Shown here piece after piece: positions 1 through 12,500 of a stretch of DNA of 64,000 nucleotides (position 1 is its first letter; the number at the start of each line of letters is the position of its first letter). The notes under the pieces were generated by a model. That model saw only the letters and a program-made list of their open reading frames with translations. It had not been told where the DNA came from and searched no databases. Source of the DNA: Hymenolepis diminuta (taxonomy: Eukaryota > Platyhelminthes > Cestoda > Cyclophyllidea > Hymenolepididae); contig CAADRB010000001.1 of the NCBI GenBank assembly GCA_900708905.1, forward strand, positions 444,030-508,029, written 5' to 3'. Made by a program: the position numbers and the translations under genes.

Positions 1-1400
1 AGATTTCAAAGAGTCTTACCCAATTTGATTTCTGGGTTCGAGTCTTAAAATATTTACTAAAGAGGTAAAGCAGGTCCCGAAATTCAAATTTCATGACTTG
101 TGCCTTGGATTACAGCAAATACTTATCTACAATGTCCAATGATTACTGACTGGTTGTTATAATCTGGAAGAGTCGGAATTGCCGCTTCAATTCATTTATT
201 CTTCCAATGTTTGAGAGGGCGAAATGATATATACAGCAGACTGCAATCTTAACATAACAGGGCTAAACACTAAGTTTGTAGAGCTTCGTAAGCTGGGTTC
301 ACTCAAAATGACTGCGCATCTTGTTCAACATTAGTGTTTCTATATCGAACTTCTAGCAGGTTAATTTCCAGCATTTTATGTAGATATGTAACACGTATTA
401 TACGAGTATTGCATGTCGATTGTATTGTTTAGCTAGGTGCGCCGACTTCGTGCTCATCTCTGTAACCCACTGGCCTAAGAATTCTATAATTCCCACTGTA
501 CTATCCTTATTCCTCTTTGCAATGTAATTGCTAAATATTCCGCTCAACAGATCTACAATAACCTTGGCGATAGACAGACACTTCCTCCCTACAATTTGCT
601 ACGTCTGCATCGTACTCAGAGGCTTACCTTTATCAAGATGGGCTATCCAGTACGTACCAATAGGACGCATTCAGCCACTTTTCCATTATCTAAATGTGAG
701 TAAACCGAGACCAGAAACTAAACGCACCTCGGGTAGGACATTACCCAGAACAAAAACTAGGAATGGTAGTTCATATGTGTTCAGGTATCTTATACATCCA
801 GTGAATATACTGCCTTTATCGAATGCAGTAAATTATTGGCTTCCCATTTGGAATAAAACTTGAAAAAGTATAAGCATCAATTTTTAAAGAAAAACGAACA
901 ATTCTACTAAAAGTAGATATAACTGCTCGCAAGCCTCTCCTCCCCAAGCAAAAGACCAGAAAGTTCACGTAAAATAAAGATAATTTGTTAATGACAATAT
1001 ACAGAATTTGCACATAAAATGACGGCGAATAATTAAATGCGTGATAAAGCCAAAACAGAGGGACCAGAGGAATTATTGGTATAAGCGACACATGCAATCT
1101 AAATGAGGAAGGAAAGAGAAAAAAAACAAAATAAGAGTAAGAAAAATGAGGAAATAAAGGGATATTCAGCACCAAGATGAGTTAGTTTGATACACCCACC
1201 TCTTTTTTTCTCAATCTCACTCTAATAGGCTCGATCGAAAACATCGCCCTTAAATTTCAGCGGAACTGAAGGATCTAAAAAGATCACCATAAGTCCATTT
1301 AGCTGTTTTAGTTTATAGCAACACAAGTAGGTGCTGCTGGTGCTTTATCTAATACTACTTTCTAGGAAACTACTGATGTGAATATAAATAGCAAATTCTT
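1..1400. other. Non-coding flank with one copy of a dispersed repeat
   Basis: I see no supportable gene here. The short open frames at 528-863 (+) and 816-1175 (-) have no splice context, recognisable motif or convincing composition. About 170-325 matches a second copy near 37145-37320 and is listed separately. The last bases lead into the minus-strand exon at 1403-1721 and are read as its downstream intron. Confidence 0.5.
170..325 (+). repeat. Dispersed repeat family R2, copy 1
   Basis: This stretch and about 37145-37320 share a run of matching blocks in the same order. CTTCCAATG(T/G)TTGAGA is followed by a variant of GGGCGAAATGATATA, then a CAG-containing block, and finally TAAGTTTGTAGAGCTTCGTAA against TAAGTTAGCAGAGTTCCGTAA. 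The ends are not defined and no coding capacity or terminal structure is visible, so the class is unknown. Confidence 0.6.
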
Positions 1401-1402
1401 AC

Positions 1403-1721
1403 CCAACGCACGTTTAGGATCTGGGGATGGGTTTGCAGATTCACGCTGTTTGATGTAATCGTGAATTTCACGCAATCGTGCTTCGTGATCTTTGTTAGTG
1501 CATACACTGACAAGCAGGAGATCCTGACCGGCCATTTTGCAGACAATTGTCATCAATTCCATGGAACTAGAGAGGCGATATCTGTACTTGCGATCTTCGA
1601 TTGTGTACTCATCAAAGTGGTAAATGTCGTAATTTTCGACATTAATTCGGTGACATTTATCCGAAAAGACGTCCTGCATGGTATCGGGCTTGATTTCACC
1701 GCCTATTAAGGACATTATGAA
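1403..1721 (-). CDS. Internal exon of an unidentified protein-coding gene (weak PI31-like resemblance)
   Basis: On the minus strand a pyrimidine-rich acceptor (ACTTCTTTTTTAG) precedes an open frame of about 106 codons that ends at a good donor, G|GTAAGA, leaving phase 1. The reading begins FIMSLIGGEIKPD, so the ATG at 1715 could be a start or simply internal. The peptide has ordinary globular composition: a hydrophobic strand (QDLLLVSVC) followed by a charged helix (EARLREIHDYIKQRE), then a Pro/Ser-rich end. The strand followed by a DYI-containing element is reminiscent of the N-terminal FP domain of proteasome inhibitor PI31. That is a visual impression only; I do not assign the family. The gene would continue to the left, outside the window. 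Confidence 0.65.
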
Positions 1722-1837
1722 CTAAAAAAGAAGTAAACATTTAAAATACACCGGAAATATATTACTTCAGTAAAAGGGAAACAGATTCAATATTGTAATC
1801 CTTTGCGCATGGGAGAATGGACGTCTGAACTGTCCAA

Positions 1838-1967
1838 CTATATTATAGCGAATATCGTAAATTAAACAAGAAAATAAAGTCAGGACGTTAAAAGAGTTTC
1901 GTGGATCAAGATTATTCTCTACTTTGTTATAGAATAAAGATCCACTCTGCCGCTCGATTCCCGACAT
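1838..1967 (-). CDS. Possible first exon upstream of the 1403-1721 exon
   Basis: A minus-strand frame starts at the ATG at 1967 (MSGIERQSG) and runs into a hydrophobic helix (FNVLTLFSCLIYDIRYNIVG). It lies directly upstream of the exon at 1403-1721 on the same strand. A helix of this kind at the N terminus would fit the PI31 idea. No strong donor is visible: the only nearby candidate is a weak GTTGGA, so the right-hand limit and the splice are guesses. It may be a chance frame. Confidence 0.22.
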
Positions 1968-1969
1968 TC

Positions 1970-4900
1970 TGATATCTAGGATAATCCATTTCCCTTAAAA
2001 TTTTCGTATTATTTATGGATCAACATAAAAAATCACAAGGAGAAAGAAGTTTACGACAGGTAAAAGGCTGCTTGCAAAATGCAATATTTCAGGAAATTGA
2101 CTATGCAGCTATCACTAGAGAAGGAACTCAAATGTAAGACTGCACGAAAATTTGATATGCACCCAAAAATTTGAGCAATAAATATGAAGAATAATAAGCA
2201 AAAAATAAATGAAAAAATAACAAAGTTCGCATAAAGATTATGATCAACATTCCGAACAAACTTCCTACCATACCCAGAGGAATGAATTTAACTTGGGTGG
2301 CAATGGGCCATAAATTTCAACAAAAGAAGTCGCCTGAAATGTGTAAAAGATAATGATTTCAAAATATAGAAAGTTATTAATAAATTTGAATATTGCAAAT
2401 AAATCACGCACTTATTGATAACAATTTTTTTTGTATTTTTCAATATTTAAACATCATATGAAATTGAGTCTTCTTTTGCAAATCAATAAAAAGTTTTTTT
2501 AGGAAGAAATAATAACAGTTTTACGTAATTACATCTGTACATATAAATTTTGCTTATTAATTCTGATGAAAATTTTCTTCTTCGTTTGAATCTTTATTAT
2601 CTTGTGTAGGCGTATTTCTTGATTTTAAAATGATACAATGACATGCATCCTATAATTTCGATAATACATGTTTTAGGACGGTCCCATTAAAAACACTGTG
2701 CAATAAAATGAAATGAGGTGGATATGCAGTGAATTTTTTTCTATCAACAATTATGTTCATAAATAACGTGAACTCTGATTTATTTAGGATTAATGGTGCT
2801 TATAGATCCATTAGTTGATCGACTACTCATTACATGTGAAGGATCTTCGTGCACTCCTTAGGCTATCCAAATTGCCTCCAAGCTGTTTTTAAGCACACAT
2901 TTTTGAAAATCGATCTAGTACTTGCGCCAATTTGGCAATAGTTAAATGTTGTACATACACCTGAAAATACGAGTATCTCCAAATATTTTATTTCAATTTA
3001 AAATATGAATTTTCACTAAATGAAGTATGAAATATTCTAGATTTTTCATCATGACATAAACTGAAGTCGATAATTAAACTCCGTTAAAATAAAAATATAA
3101 CGAGGATTTATTTATAATTTTTCAATTGTTAGGAGGCCAAATCAAGTATTTTTTGTGCGTTCGATCGAGTACGCTAGGGCTGAACACGGTACACTCGTAA
3201 GTTCATCCCTCACGTGCTGAACTATCGACTTTCGGACTTTACGCTGGTGAAGAATTAATTGCTACCAGTATTAGTCAACTAGTCAGTCAGTTATCGATCC
3301 CGTATCCAATTCTCTATAGAGTCATTTATTTTGTCAACAGCGAATTGTTGTTTAGGCACCAAATCTTCCTTCTTCCCCTTTCCAAAGTCTGGGTGGTCGT
3401 AGCTCCATAAAGTAGCCAAATGATCAAGTTATAAAATTGCTCCACACGGCATCCATAAAGGTCTCCTTTACTCCTATCCACTTTATCGTATCTCATTGCT
3501 TTTTGTTACAAAGCCAGGTTTTCAACCTTGCGTAAAAACAAAATTCTCAGGCTGCTATTTATGATGGATCAAGTTATTGCTTAGGCTCAAATCAAACACC
3601 TCTCACGTATTGATCAGACTTTTAAACTCTTGCACAAGACCTTTATTTTAAAGCATAGTCAGATCTTGCGTTATGATGCTACTCAGAAACCAGAGAAAGA
3701 CGGTTAAGTCTAGATCACTATCCAGATATTCGTTGACATAATGAAGAATCAGTTCATGCCATTGAAATTGGGTTGTGGTTGAATTGCGCTTGACCAGAGG
3801 AGATTAAACCAATCATTCATAGTTGGTTGATTTCGTGTTCGACACGCCAGTACGTGGTTGGACACTCAACGGACCAACTGATGAATAACACGGCCTGCCA
3901 TGGCTATGACATTGAAACGACATGTCGATGCGCGTCAGACCACTGTTTCATTTTCTTACCAGGCATGTAATACTTGTGAATCATCACTTATCAATGGATC
4001 GTTCTAAATTGCTCCACTTAATAAGTTCAACTTTAACATCTTTAATAATTTCTTCTTCCTGCTAGTAAGTTGAGTGGAAAAAAGCCGATCTGATTAACCT
4101 CTTCCTAACTGGAACAACAAGTGATTTCCGAAATTTCTTCGAAATTATATAACGTTATATAAATATCCGGGATTTGAAATGAATGATGATCAACGAAATG
4201 GAGGAAATATGCGGAATCATGTGATTTTATTTTAACTTTCCCTCATTAAACTCTTGTAATTTTATATAAATATTAGTATTGAACAAAGAAATTATTTTCA
4301 TGTTAGAAATTATTTGACTGACTTCTTGTCTGACAAAGATTTCAATTGACATCTTTATGGATGTCATATTACATATGTTCCGTTATATTTTGAGCACGAC
4401 TAGAGCGCTCCAAATTTCTGTTTTCATTGCGACGCGTTTTTTTCGCAATTTTCGATCATTTTTTTGCTTTCAGAAATTCATTTGCAATAATCTTGACGTA
4501 CTATTTGGATGCTGATCATGAATGCCGAAAAATTTTATCCCCCTTTAGTTAGTTAATTATATTTATGACCTCCTATGCTATTTAATCATAGGTTTATTTG
4601 AACCGCAAAGCAAATGAATATTTGAGAGTAAAGTCACAGTTTCTGCAAGACACTACAGACTGTTTCAACACACTTGTACCTATTATTAACAATTTTCTTC
4701 CGTGCAAAGGGGAGTTTTTGTTGGATATTTTTGCATATAACTTACATGATAAAGCAAGATTGTAGTCCTTGCTCACGCTGACTCATGGGTCTGCTCTGTT
4801 ACTGTTTTCCTGCCATACCTAATTGCCAGTTGGTGACTTTTGATTGGTTGCTCATCCTACGATCACACAATGATTCACACTGTACAAAACCAGTCAGGTC

Positions 4901-6202
4901 TTCAAAGCTTAACTGGCTTCGAATGTTTATCACAATCCGGATTGTCTTAGATCGTAATGACCCTTCCCTCTTTCCTCTCAATTTTTCCCTTTCCTTCTTC
5001 TTTACTCCTCTCATTCATTTTTCAATTATCCAATACTCATTTGTTCAATCCAACTTTCGGACTTCTCGTTCGTTAAAGGTCGTTTTTTCCTGCTAGTCTT
5101 CAGAAAGGTAATGAGCTGATTCCCTTAGCATCGCCCCATTAAATGAACGTCGGTATCACATAAAAATTGTTAGAATTTTATTCTTTATTTGAGGCAGAAC
5201 TCGGTGGTAATTTTTCGCTAAAAATAAAGTATATCATGATACGATTTGAAAAAGGTGCATACGGCTTTCAATGTTGCAGTGGAAGTAGATCGTGAGATTT
5301 TTAGATTTTACTCCAGATATCAGCGGTTTCTGCATAACCCAAGTTGCCATTGCCGCTGCTGCTTTATCCATAGCACCTTAATACCATGGGAATATGGGAG
5401 TATTTTCATTCAAACCTCAACCATGCAAGTGCCTGAATGACAGTTACTTCACACCTTCAAAAATTAGTTTGCACTAATCTGCTTGTAAAAAAGACCACAT
5501 AACGAATTACTTACCTCGAAAGATTATGTTGTGTTGTCACTCCTATCATTGGGTCTTCTGGACCACTGGTTGGTTTTAAATACGCAATTTGATTCATGTT
5601 CCCTTTTTTCTGAAGCAGAATTTAAAAAAAGATTTTCAATTTTTGGGATCTTTAATAATAATTGATCTTCAAATACAACTATTTATTACAGATTATTGAA
5701 TTTATATGTTGTGAAAGAACCATTTTATAAAACATTTCAGATAAGCAGTAACAACCCTCACCAGTTGAGCTTAAGAAGGTTAAATTTGCCAGAAGTGCGA
5801 TGCTAAACTTCCAAGCAAGCCTCCCTAATATTAATTATTTTTAAGCAATAATAACTGAACATTCCCAAAATTTATAATATACTTGATTTTATTAAAATAA
5901 ATCTTACCAAATCTCAAGAGGAAAATGTCAGAAATAGCTGGAATTCTTTATTTTGTTACTTGTCACGAGGAGCCATTAGAGCCATCGTCGGTAAAATGTC
6001 ATTTAGGGATTTGAAAAAATGACAACCCACCCCATCGTCTAGCCATCCAACCAGTTGACTTACGCGCAAGAAACAACAAATGTTTGTGACAATATGTTTG
6101 CTCGTTGCCACTCGGATTTTTATTTACGAATAAGGAGAGACACGAAAAGTTGTCTTTTTGGTTCACTGTCTCCCTCCTAGCAAAAGCTGCAGAGCTAGAG
6201 TA
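1970..6202. other. Intergenic region upstream of the guanylate cyclase
   Basis: I see no gene in this 4.2 kb. Open frames at 4594-4776 and 4785-5096 lack splice signals or recognisable domains, and the second covers a pyrimidine-rich repeat (4960-5060). The segment just before the cyclase start should hold its promoter and 5' leader, but I cannot identify a convincing TATA box or initiator. Around 3170-3350 the base composition is less AT-rich than its neighbours, without any recognisable content. Confidence 0.5.
4955..5060 (+). repeat. Pyrimidine-rich dispersed repeat, diverged copy
   Basis: A C/T-rich stretch (CTTCCCTCTTTCCTCTCAA and onward) resembles the complement of the A/G-rich stretches at 8460-8560 and 20455-20560, and the C/T-rich stretches near 57000 and 58500. 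Because such sequence is low in complexity, common ancestry with the better pair is likely but not certain. Confidence 0.35.
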
Positions 6203-6514
6203 ATGGCACTCGTTGATTTAATCTACATCATCATTATCGTGCCTGTTCGGTCTTTGAGTTTTGATAATTTGATGGGAGATGATCGCTTAGATCTACTGAC
6301 CCTGTACTACTTCAACTCTCAGCCACATTGTGCCCCAGAAATTGAACTCTTCAACTATACCCGCAGTGCACGTCGGGCGGTTAACTATGTGCTGACAGAA
6401 ACAGCGGATGATGCACTCTACGCTTGGCGCATTATACCTATCATGTTATATGGCTGCAGTGTTCAAGAAGAATTAAGAGGTCCAGTACTAACAAAAACCC
6501 TTCAAGAAATCAAG
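6203..6514 (+). CDS. Guanylate cyclase exon 1: signal peptide and start of ectodomain
   Basis: The ATG at 6203 is chosen because it opens a classic signal peptide ([17 protein letters not shown]), with a hydrophobic core and no upstream in-frame ATG; the same frame extends a little further upstream only from a TTG. The mature part contains an N-glycosylation sequon (NYTR) and an ARRAVNYVL segment typical of the first helix of the ANF-receptor type ligand-binding fold. The exon ends at CAAG|GTAAGT, phase 0. Confidence 0.85.
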
Positions 6515-9500
6515 GTAAGTTTGATAATAAGTATTAGGCAAGCAGAGGAATGGTTAAGAAATTGTTTTGTATATGAAAAATCAAGTAATTTAATTGTAGA
6601 TAAGATTTTTTATAAAAAAACACAAATGGGACACACGTGACATGGAATTTCATTAGAAATTCCTTTATTATCTGATCATTCACCTGTAATCTTTCAAACT
6701 GCTCCAAATCTCATTACAGAACCTCTGGCGTTGAGAATTTCATGACATTCTCTATATCGATTTAAGTATTGTGTTTCTATAATGATCCTTTAACCTTTTT
6801 TGTATCCAGACAACTGTTTTCCGAACTTTTTAGTGTGCATAAAACTTAGAATGTTCTTAAAAATTTGAATACTCAAAGATCTTTTTAGTGTATTATTTTT
6901 CAATTATGGAAATTTGTTTTATTGAACTCAAACAGATTAATTACGATAACGGAATCTGAAAAGGATCGAAGTAGTTTACGCTAAGCTAACATTTGGACTC
7001 AGAGGTTTTCCTGCATTTAATACTGTTATACATACTAAATGAATAATCTCTACACGCTTTTGATAAGATGTTATGAATTGTTATAAAAATTATTACTCGT
7101 TTGAATGTTTTAAACCACTAAATAAATCCTTTTTTGGCGTTTTTAAACACTTTCGATAAAAAATCAGGCTCATTTACTGTTACTATTATCACCATTAATA
7201 GTAAAGTTTTACGGAAAATAAAAATTGACAAATTTAATTACTATTTGCTACTTGTAGGCAAATGCATCAATGTCAGATGGTTATAGCGTGCTTCTTGGAC
7301 CACCGTTGATAAACGACTGTGACATGGTGAGCCAGTGGATAATAGCAGGAGACCCCAGAGGAACCAAAATGAATCAGCTCTATCAAATATCCTATCGATG
7401 TTACATCTTCGGCTCAACCTCCGATTTCGCCACCTTCCCTATAGATAGCACAAAGGGAACTCATTTTTATCCGCCCATTAACGCGGTGTCTGTCACGGTA
7501 CCTTGGCACACATTTATCAAAGCTATCGCCACCTTTTTGTTGACATCTGAATGGAATCGAATTGCAATCTTTGTCGACTACAATACCATCAATTTTGATG
7601 TCTCAATGCTGCTACAATCTGCTTCTTTAACTCTTTCTACTACAAAACTAAGACAGCACATGCATATACGTGCTGATAAGAGTATTTGCATTGACATGAA
7701 TTTCACGGAGCTAATATATCCTTTAGAGGAATCCCTAGATGGTAAGATTATCCGTCAATTTCGTTTTCATTTCTTTTGAAAGTCAGTAATATTCTGAGCA
7801 AGTCATACTATTCTATTTAGTTATACTAATTCTGGGAAATGCCAAACTAGCAGTCAGTTTTCTGTGGCAAATCCAGAACTTGACAAGAATTAAAGAGGGA
7901 AGGATAGCGATTATACATGTGAATCTTGGGGATATGTATGCTTATGACTCGCTGGTTTCATGGAAAGCTGCTTTGGCAGAGAGAGCTTCGACTCTGACTG
8001 CAGGTCTATCTCTCATTCTATTCACTGCGTTACCAATCAATGCTAAATACGAGGAAGATTCCTATATTTATGATGAGGTAAGCCGCATTTGATGTTATAA
8101 ATTCTATATAATATGGCAATAAGTTATAACCTTAACCCATAATGAAAGATAGATATGGATTTTGAATAAAGTAGAAAGGGAAGGAGAAAATTAAGGAAGA
8201 ATTCACATTACTGCATACTCTACTTATGAATATTCTATATTGTTCTCAGACTATTTCTTATCAATAAGTAAATCAATTTAAAGTAACATAAATTTCAACA
8301 GTAAGGCCATTTAAGAGTCCAACCGAGTTCGGCTAAGGAACGTCACCTTCCAAAACTAATGATTGTCTTATATACTAACAGAGTACGACAGTCTTACCCA
8401 AAATTGGAAGATGAACAGTTGAGTTTGAACACGGTATATTAGACGAACGCATACTACTATGAAAGAAAGTGGGGTAGGAAAGTGGAAGGGGTGGGAAGAG
8501 GAATTGAAAATTGGAAGGAAAAGGAAGAAACATTAATGTTGAGCTAAAAAGACTAGGGTTGTAATAAAAAGGGCAGTTTAAGATGATGGTAAGAACTTAG
8601 TTCGTCGATGAGTAATCAATAAATATATGATCAACAAATAATTGAAATGGCAGATGGTTATAATTAAGCAAGGTACTGGTTTTTTGAAGATAACTGAATA
8701 GAGATTCATCCCTTTGCTATAATTGCAGCTAACTTTGACTTAAACCTCATATAATTTTTAGATACAAAGCTGAAATTATTTACCTCCAAGATAAATCTAA
8801 TATTATAAAATCCGTTTATGGCAACTAAGGTCTTGAAGAGACTATGATTAACATTTATTTCGGAGCCCGATTCTGTTAGAAGGAGAAAACTCAAAGAAAT
8901 TTCTAATTATTCGCAGTAGACAACAGCCTTTCCTAAATCAGAACGCTAAGAGTAAAGTGGAGGTCTAGATGTATTAAACAACACAGGAATGGGAGGGAGA
9001 AATGAAAATTGAGGTAGGGAGAAGGAGAACAAAGTGTTCGAGCTCTCGATAGGAAAACTGAAATCAGAGTCGGTTAAGCTGAGTCATACCTAAGCAAATC
9101 AATAATTAACATGATGGTATGCTTCGGACCTCATTTGACTCACATAAGCATTCGGATATAAAAATACTTTTAAATGAAACTGCTATAACGTAACCAACTA
9201 GGAGTTCGGATAGTAATCTAGCAGAGCCAACAATCTAGAAAACTCGGTAATATAGCACAGAAGCTAATAACCCACGGCAGATAAGAAGGCACGTTATAGT
9301 CAACACGCGTGTATAACGAAACTCACACTCAATCGGTATCGACTTAAACAAATACGAATAATGATCAAGTGTTAAGTGTATCGGTGGGGAAATAAAGAAA
9401 GAAAATACATTTTTGTTCATAGAAGAAATATTGGGAACGGGGGAAAATAATTATCATTTCTTCTAACAGAAACAATATAAATTTATCTGGACTTCAAATA

Positions 9501-12500
9501 TAAATTTTGAGAATTGTCCCGACTAACTGTCAAGATGTCAAGAAATGTGTGCATTAAGAAATTTGCTCCGCACCTTTGCTATGAATAGAAGATTTAGCAT
9601 GGGATCACTGATAGATAGAACAATAAATGCATATTTGATGTGCTTTGATTTGTCAAATGATTTAGTCTTTGCTACTAAACAGGAAATCAACTTATCAATG
9701 GCTCACGCAGCTGCCTTTGCAATGAGAATGGCTCAAATGAACAACTTAATGAAGGGCGGAGACGTTCCAACTCAACTAGGCTTCTTTGACTCTCTCCATT
9801 TAATGGAGGTGTTTAGGGTACCCACTCTTCCAGGTTTGGATTTTTTCTACAAACACGACTCTGGGATTGATATTCTCGGTCTTTTCGACATGCTTCTCTT
9901 TACTCTCAAGCAAGATATTACCAACATGACGAAATATGAAATTGAGTTAAAAAAACCCTCGGATATGTTTCAGTTGAATTATCTTATCCGATATCCTTAT
10001 ATACTGCCTCAAACTTTGAAGCCAATCAGCTGGCCAGGAGATGGTAAAGGACCAATGCAGACGTCATGCCTGATAACTCGATGTGGTTTTGGTATGTTGA
10101 GAAATTCATTAATAAGAACATTCTCTAGGAACAGTTTATTATATACTGGCTTTCAAAATCTTTGGATTTATTATTGGCATTATAGCAAGTACTATAAGTA
10201 TGATCATATCAAGGTAAATTGCATTGAATACATGTTCAAGGTAAACAATTTTAGACATTTTAAGAAAGAGAGAAAATGCTGGAATATGAAAAAGCTCATA
10301 TTCTTGATGACTGACTTTGACGAAAAGGAAGATACTAATGTAAGACAAGTGCTTCCATTTTATTCTACTTCGTCTAGATTAATGAAGAAAAGGACTCAAA
10401 AGCGTCTTTAATCACAGACGTTTCTTTACAGGATGTATATGAACATAATCAAAATATTGGATCACAAGGGGATTTCAGAAAACAGGTGTCAATACATGTA
10501 GGTGATTTTCTGATCCTTTCAGTATCCATTCTTTTTTCATTGTAGGGGGAACCAGTATTCATAAAGGACTTGCGCAAGTCCAATGTTTTATTGCATTCAA
10601 AATTGATTAATTATTTGGCTACGTTACGATCAATCAGACACGAGAATATTAACCCATTTGTTGGGTCTTATCCTACGGCGCAATCCTTTTGTCTTCTCTA
10701 CGAATTCTGCCAACGACGTAGTCTAGAGGTAAATCAGGACATTAAAGTTAAATCCACGTCAGGACTTTATTAATGGTATCTTACTATTATTATTCATGAC
10801 GAAGCGAAAATTATAAAATTTTATCATAGGAAAGATGTTCGAATCTGAATCCTGAGTTATTTCATTTCTGCTGTGTTTTGGCTTTTTTATCAGATTGGGT
10901 GGCACACTGTGCCATCACAATACCTTTTCTCTGTTGATAGGCAGTGAAGGGTAGATGCAATTAGACATTTTAATATGGTACAGGTAACTAAAATAAAATC
11001 ACTCGAATAATATCTTGCTGCGATTATTAGTAAGTGATATCTTATTATAGTAGACAGAGTCTTGCTGATCTATCGCTCTTCTAACTAGTTTCGATCACCA
11101 CCACACAACAAGACGCAGAAAAGAGAGACTGCTGTTTTAGGAGATTTATTTGGTGTTCAGAAAGAGAGGGGTCGGAATGGTAAGATGGACATTGCGTATG
11201 TGGAAGATATCCTAGGAACAAAGGAATTCAAGTGCATAGATTTGGATGGCAATAGTGACGTTCCCAATGTGTTGTGGGAAAGTTAGCCTGAATCAGTCAA
11301 GTAAGGGTTTAAGTTGAGCCTTGGTGACGGTGACATTCCAAATTTGGCGTTTTTAATGCGTACTCTTAATTCGTTTATTATTGCAAATTAATTCGATACC
11401 AACTGTATCCACAAAATTACAATTTAATAAATATATTTTTATAGGAAGTATTGAATAATAAGTCTATTACTTTCGACTGGAATTTCAAGCTCTCCTTAAT
11501 GATCGACCTCGTTCGAGTAAGAATAAGTTTAAAATGATCCCTTCCTTAACAACAACGAAAAAGATAATATTTGTTCTTTTAGGGCATGGAATATCTCCAC
11601 AATTCACCTATCCGGGTACACGGGAGGCTGAAACCTACGAACTGCCTAGTCAACAGTAGATGGGTCCTAAAAATTACAGATTTCGGTATTCCACATCTCT
11701 ATTTACTTATGAGAACGTCTCACCGAATTGAAATTAGAGGTTAGTCAATACCTTATAATTTGACATTGACACTAATTCTTTAATTATAAGTAAACTATTA
11801 CTATAATCACACACTTCTAATATCATGGTTAAAGACCGTTTAAATAATACTAATACTGGTACTGCATATCGAATTAACGGCTAATTCTTTATATGACAAA
11901 CACTTTCTGCTGTATACTAGTGCTACTGTGTTAAGCACTTGGAACTCTTAGGCTGACCTTAATTTAGGTGGGCGGTATGTTAATAAATAAAACCCTCAGA
12001 AGATAGTCCCGTATTGGTTTGTGCTAACTAAAAGCATTCATTTTCTAATTTGAATCAATTGGAGTTGGTTGTTAAGCCCATTTGAGTTGAACTTTGAGTT
12101 GCCTTAATACTGAGGAAATACTGATTATTAGTGCCACGGCTATGGAAATAGATTCCAAGATAAGTAATTCTGAAAAGGTGAGATTGTGAAGATCGAGGGA
12201 TACTTCTGTTTACTAAGACAGCCGCTTTCATCTGAAGCAGGAAAATACGTTCCTATTTCTTTCTACCTTTTAAAGGCGGTCGCCATGTCATTTTGGCCGA
12301 CTCGATGTATCTTAGCGTTCTCTGAAATGGTTCTGACAATTTAGTCGAGAGTCACAAAAAGAGGTATTTTGCTATTGGCTATTTTGATTATTTTATTAAT
12401 TTAGTATTCGTGACAAGGTGAAAAACTTTCTCTGTATAATTTATCATTAGAATGTATACGAACAAGGCGAGGTACAAACTATTCCAATTGGGACAATAAG

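Noticed and set aside
6158..6202. Upstream extension of the cyclase first exon beginning at TTG
   Set aside because: It begins at a TTG, and the downstream ATG at 6203 starts exactly at a clean signal peptide.
9545..9682. ATG-started frame as the beginning of a separate protein
   Set aside because: The frame continues into the membrane-proximal part of the cyclase ectodomain. The part before 9683 has no family resemblance and is best read as intron.
10092..10411. Continuous 288-codon frame through exon 4 and beyond
   Set aside because: Splicing out the 37-nt intron yields a transmembrane helix and then the juxtamembrane and kinase-homology sequence; the unspliced frame loses all of these.
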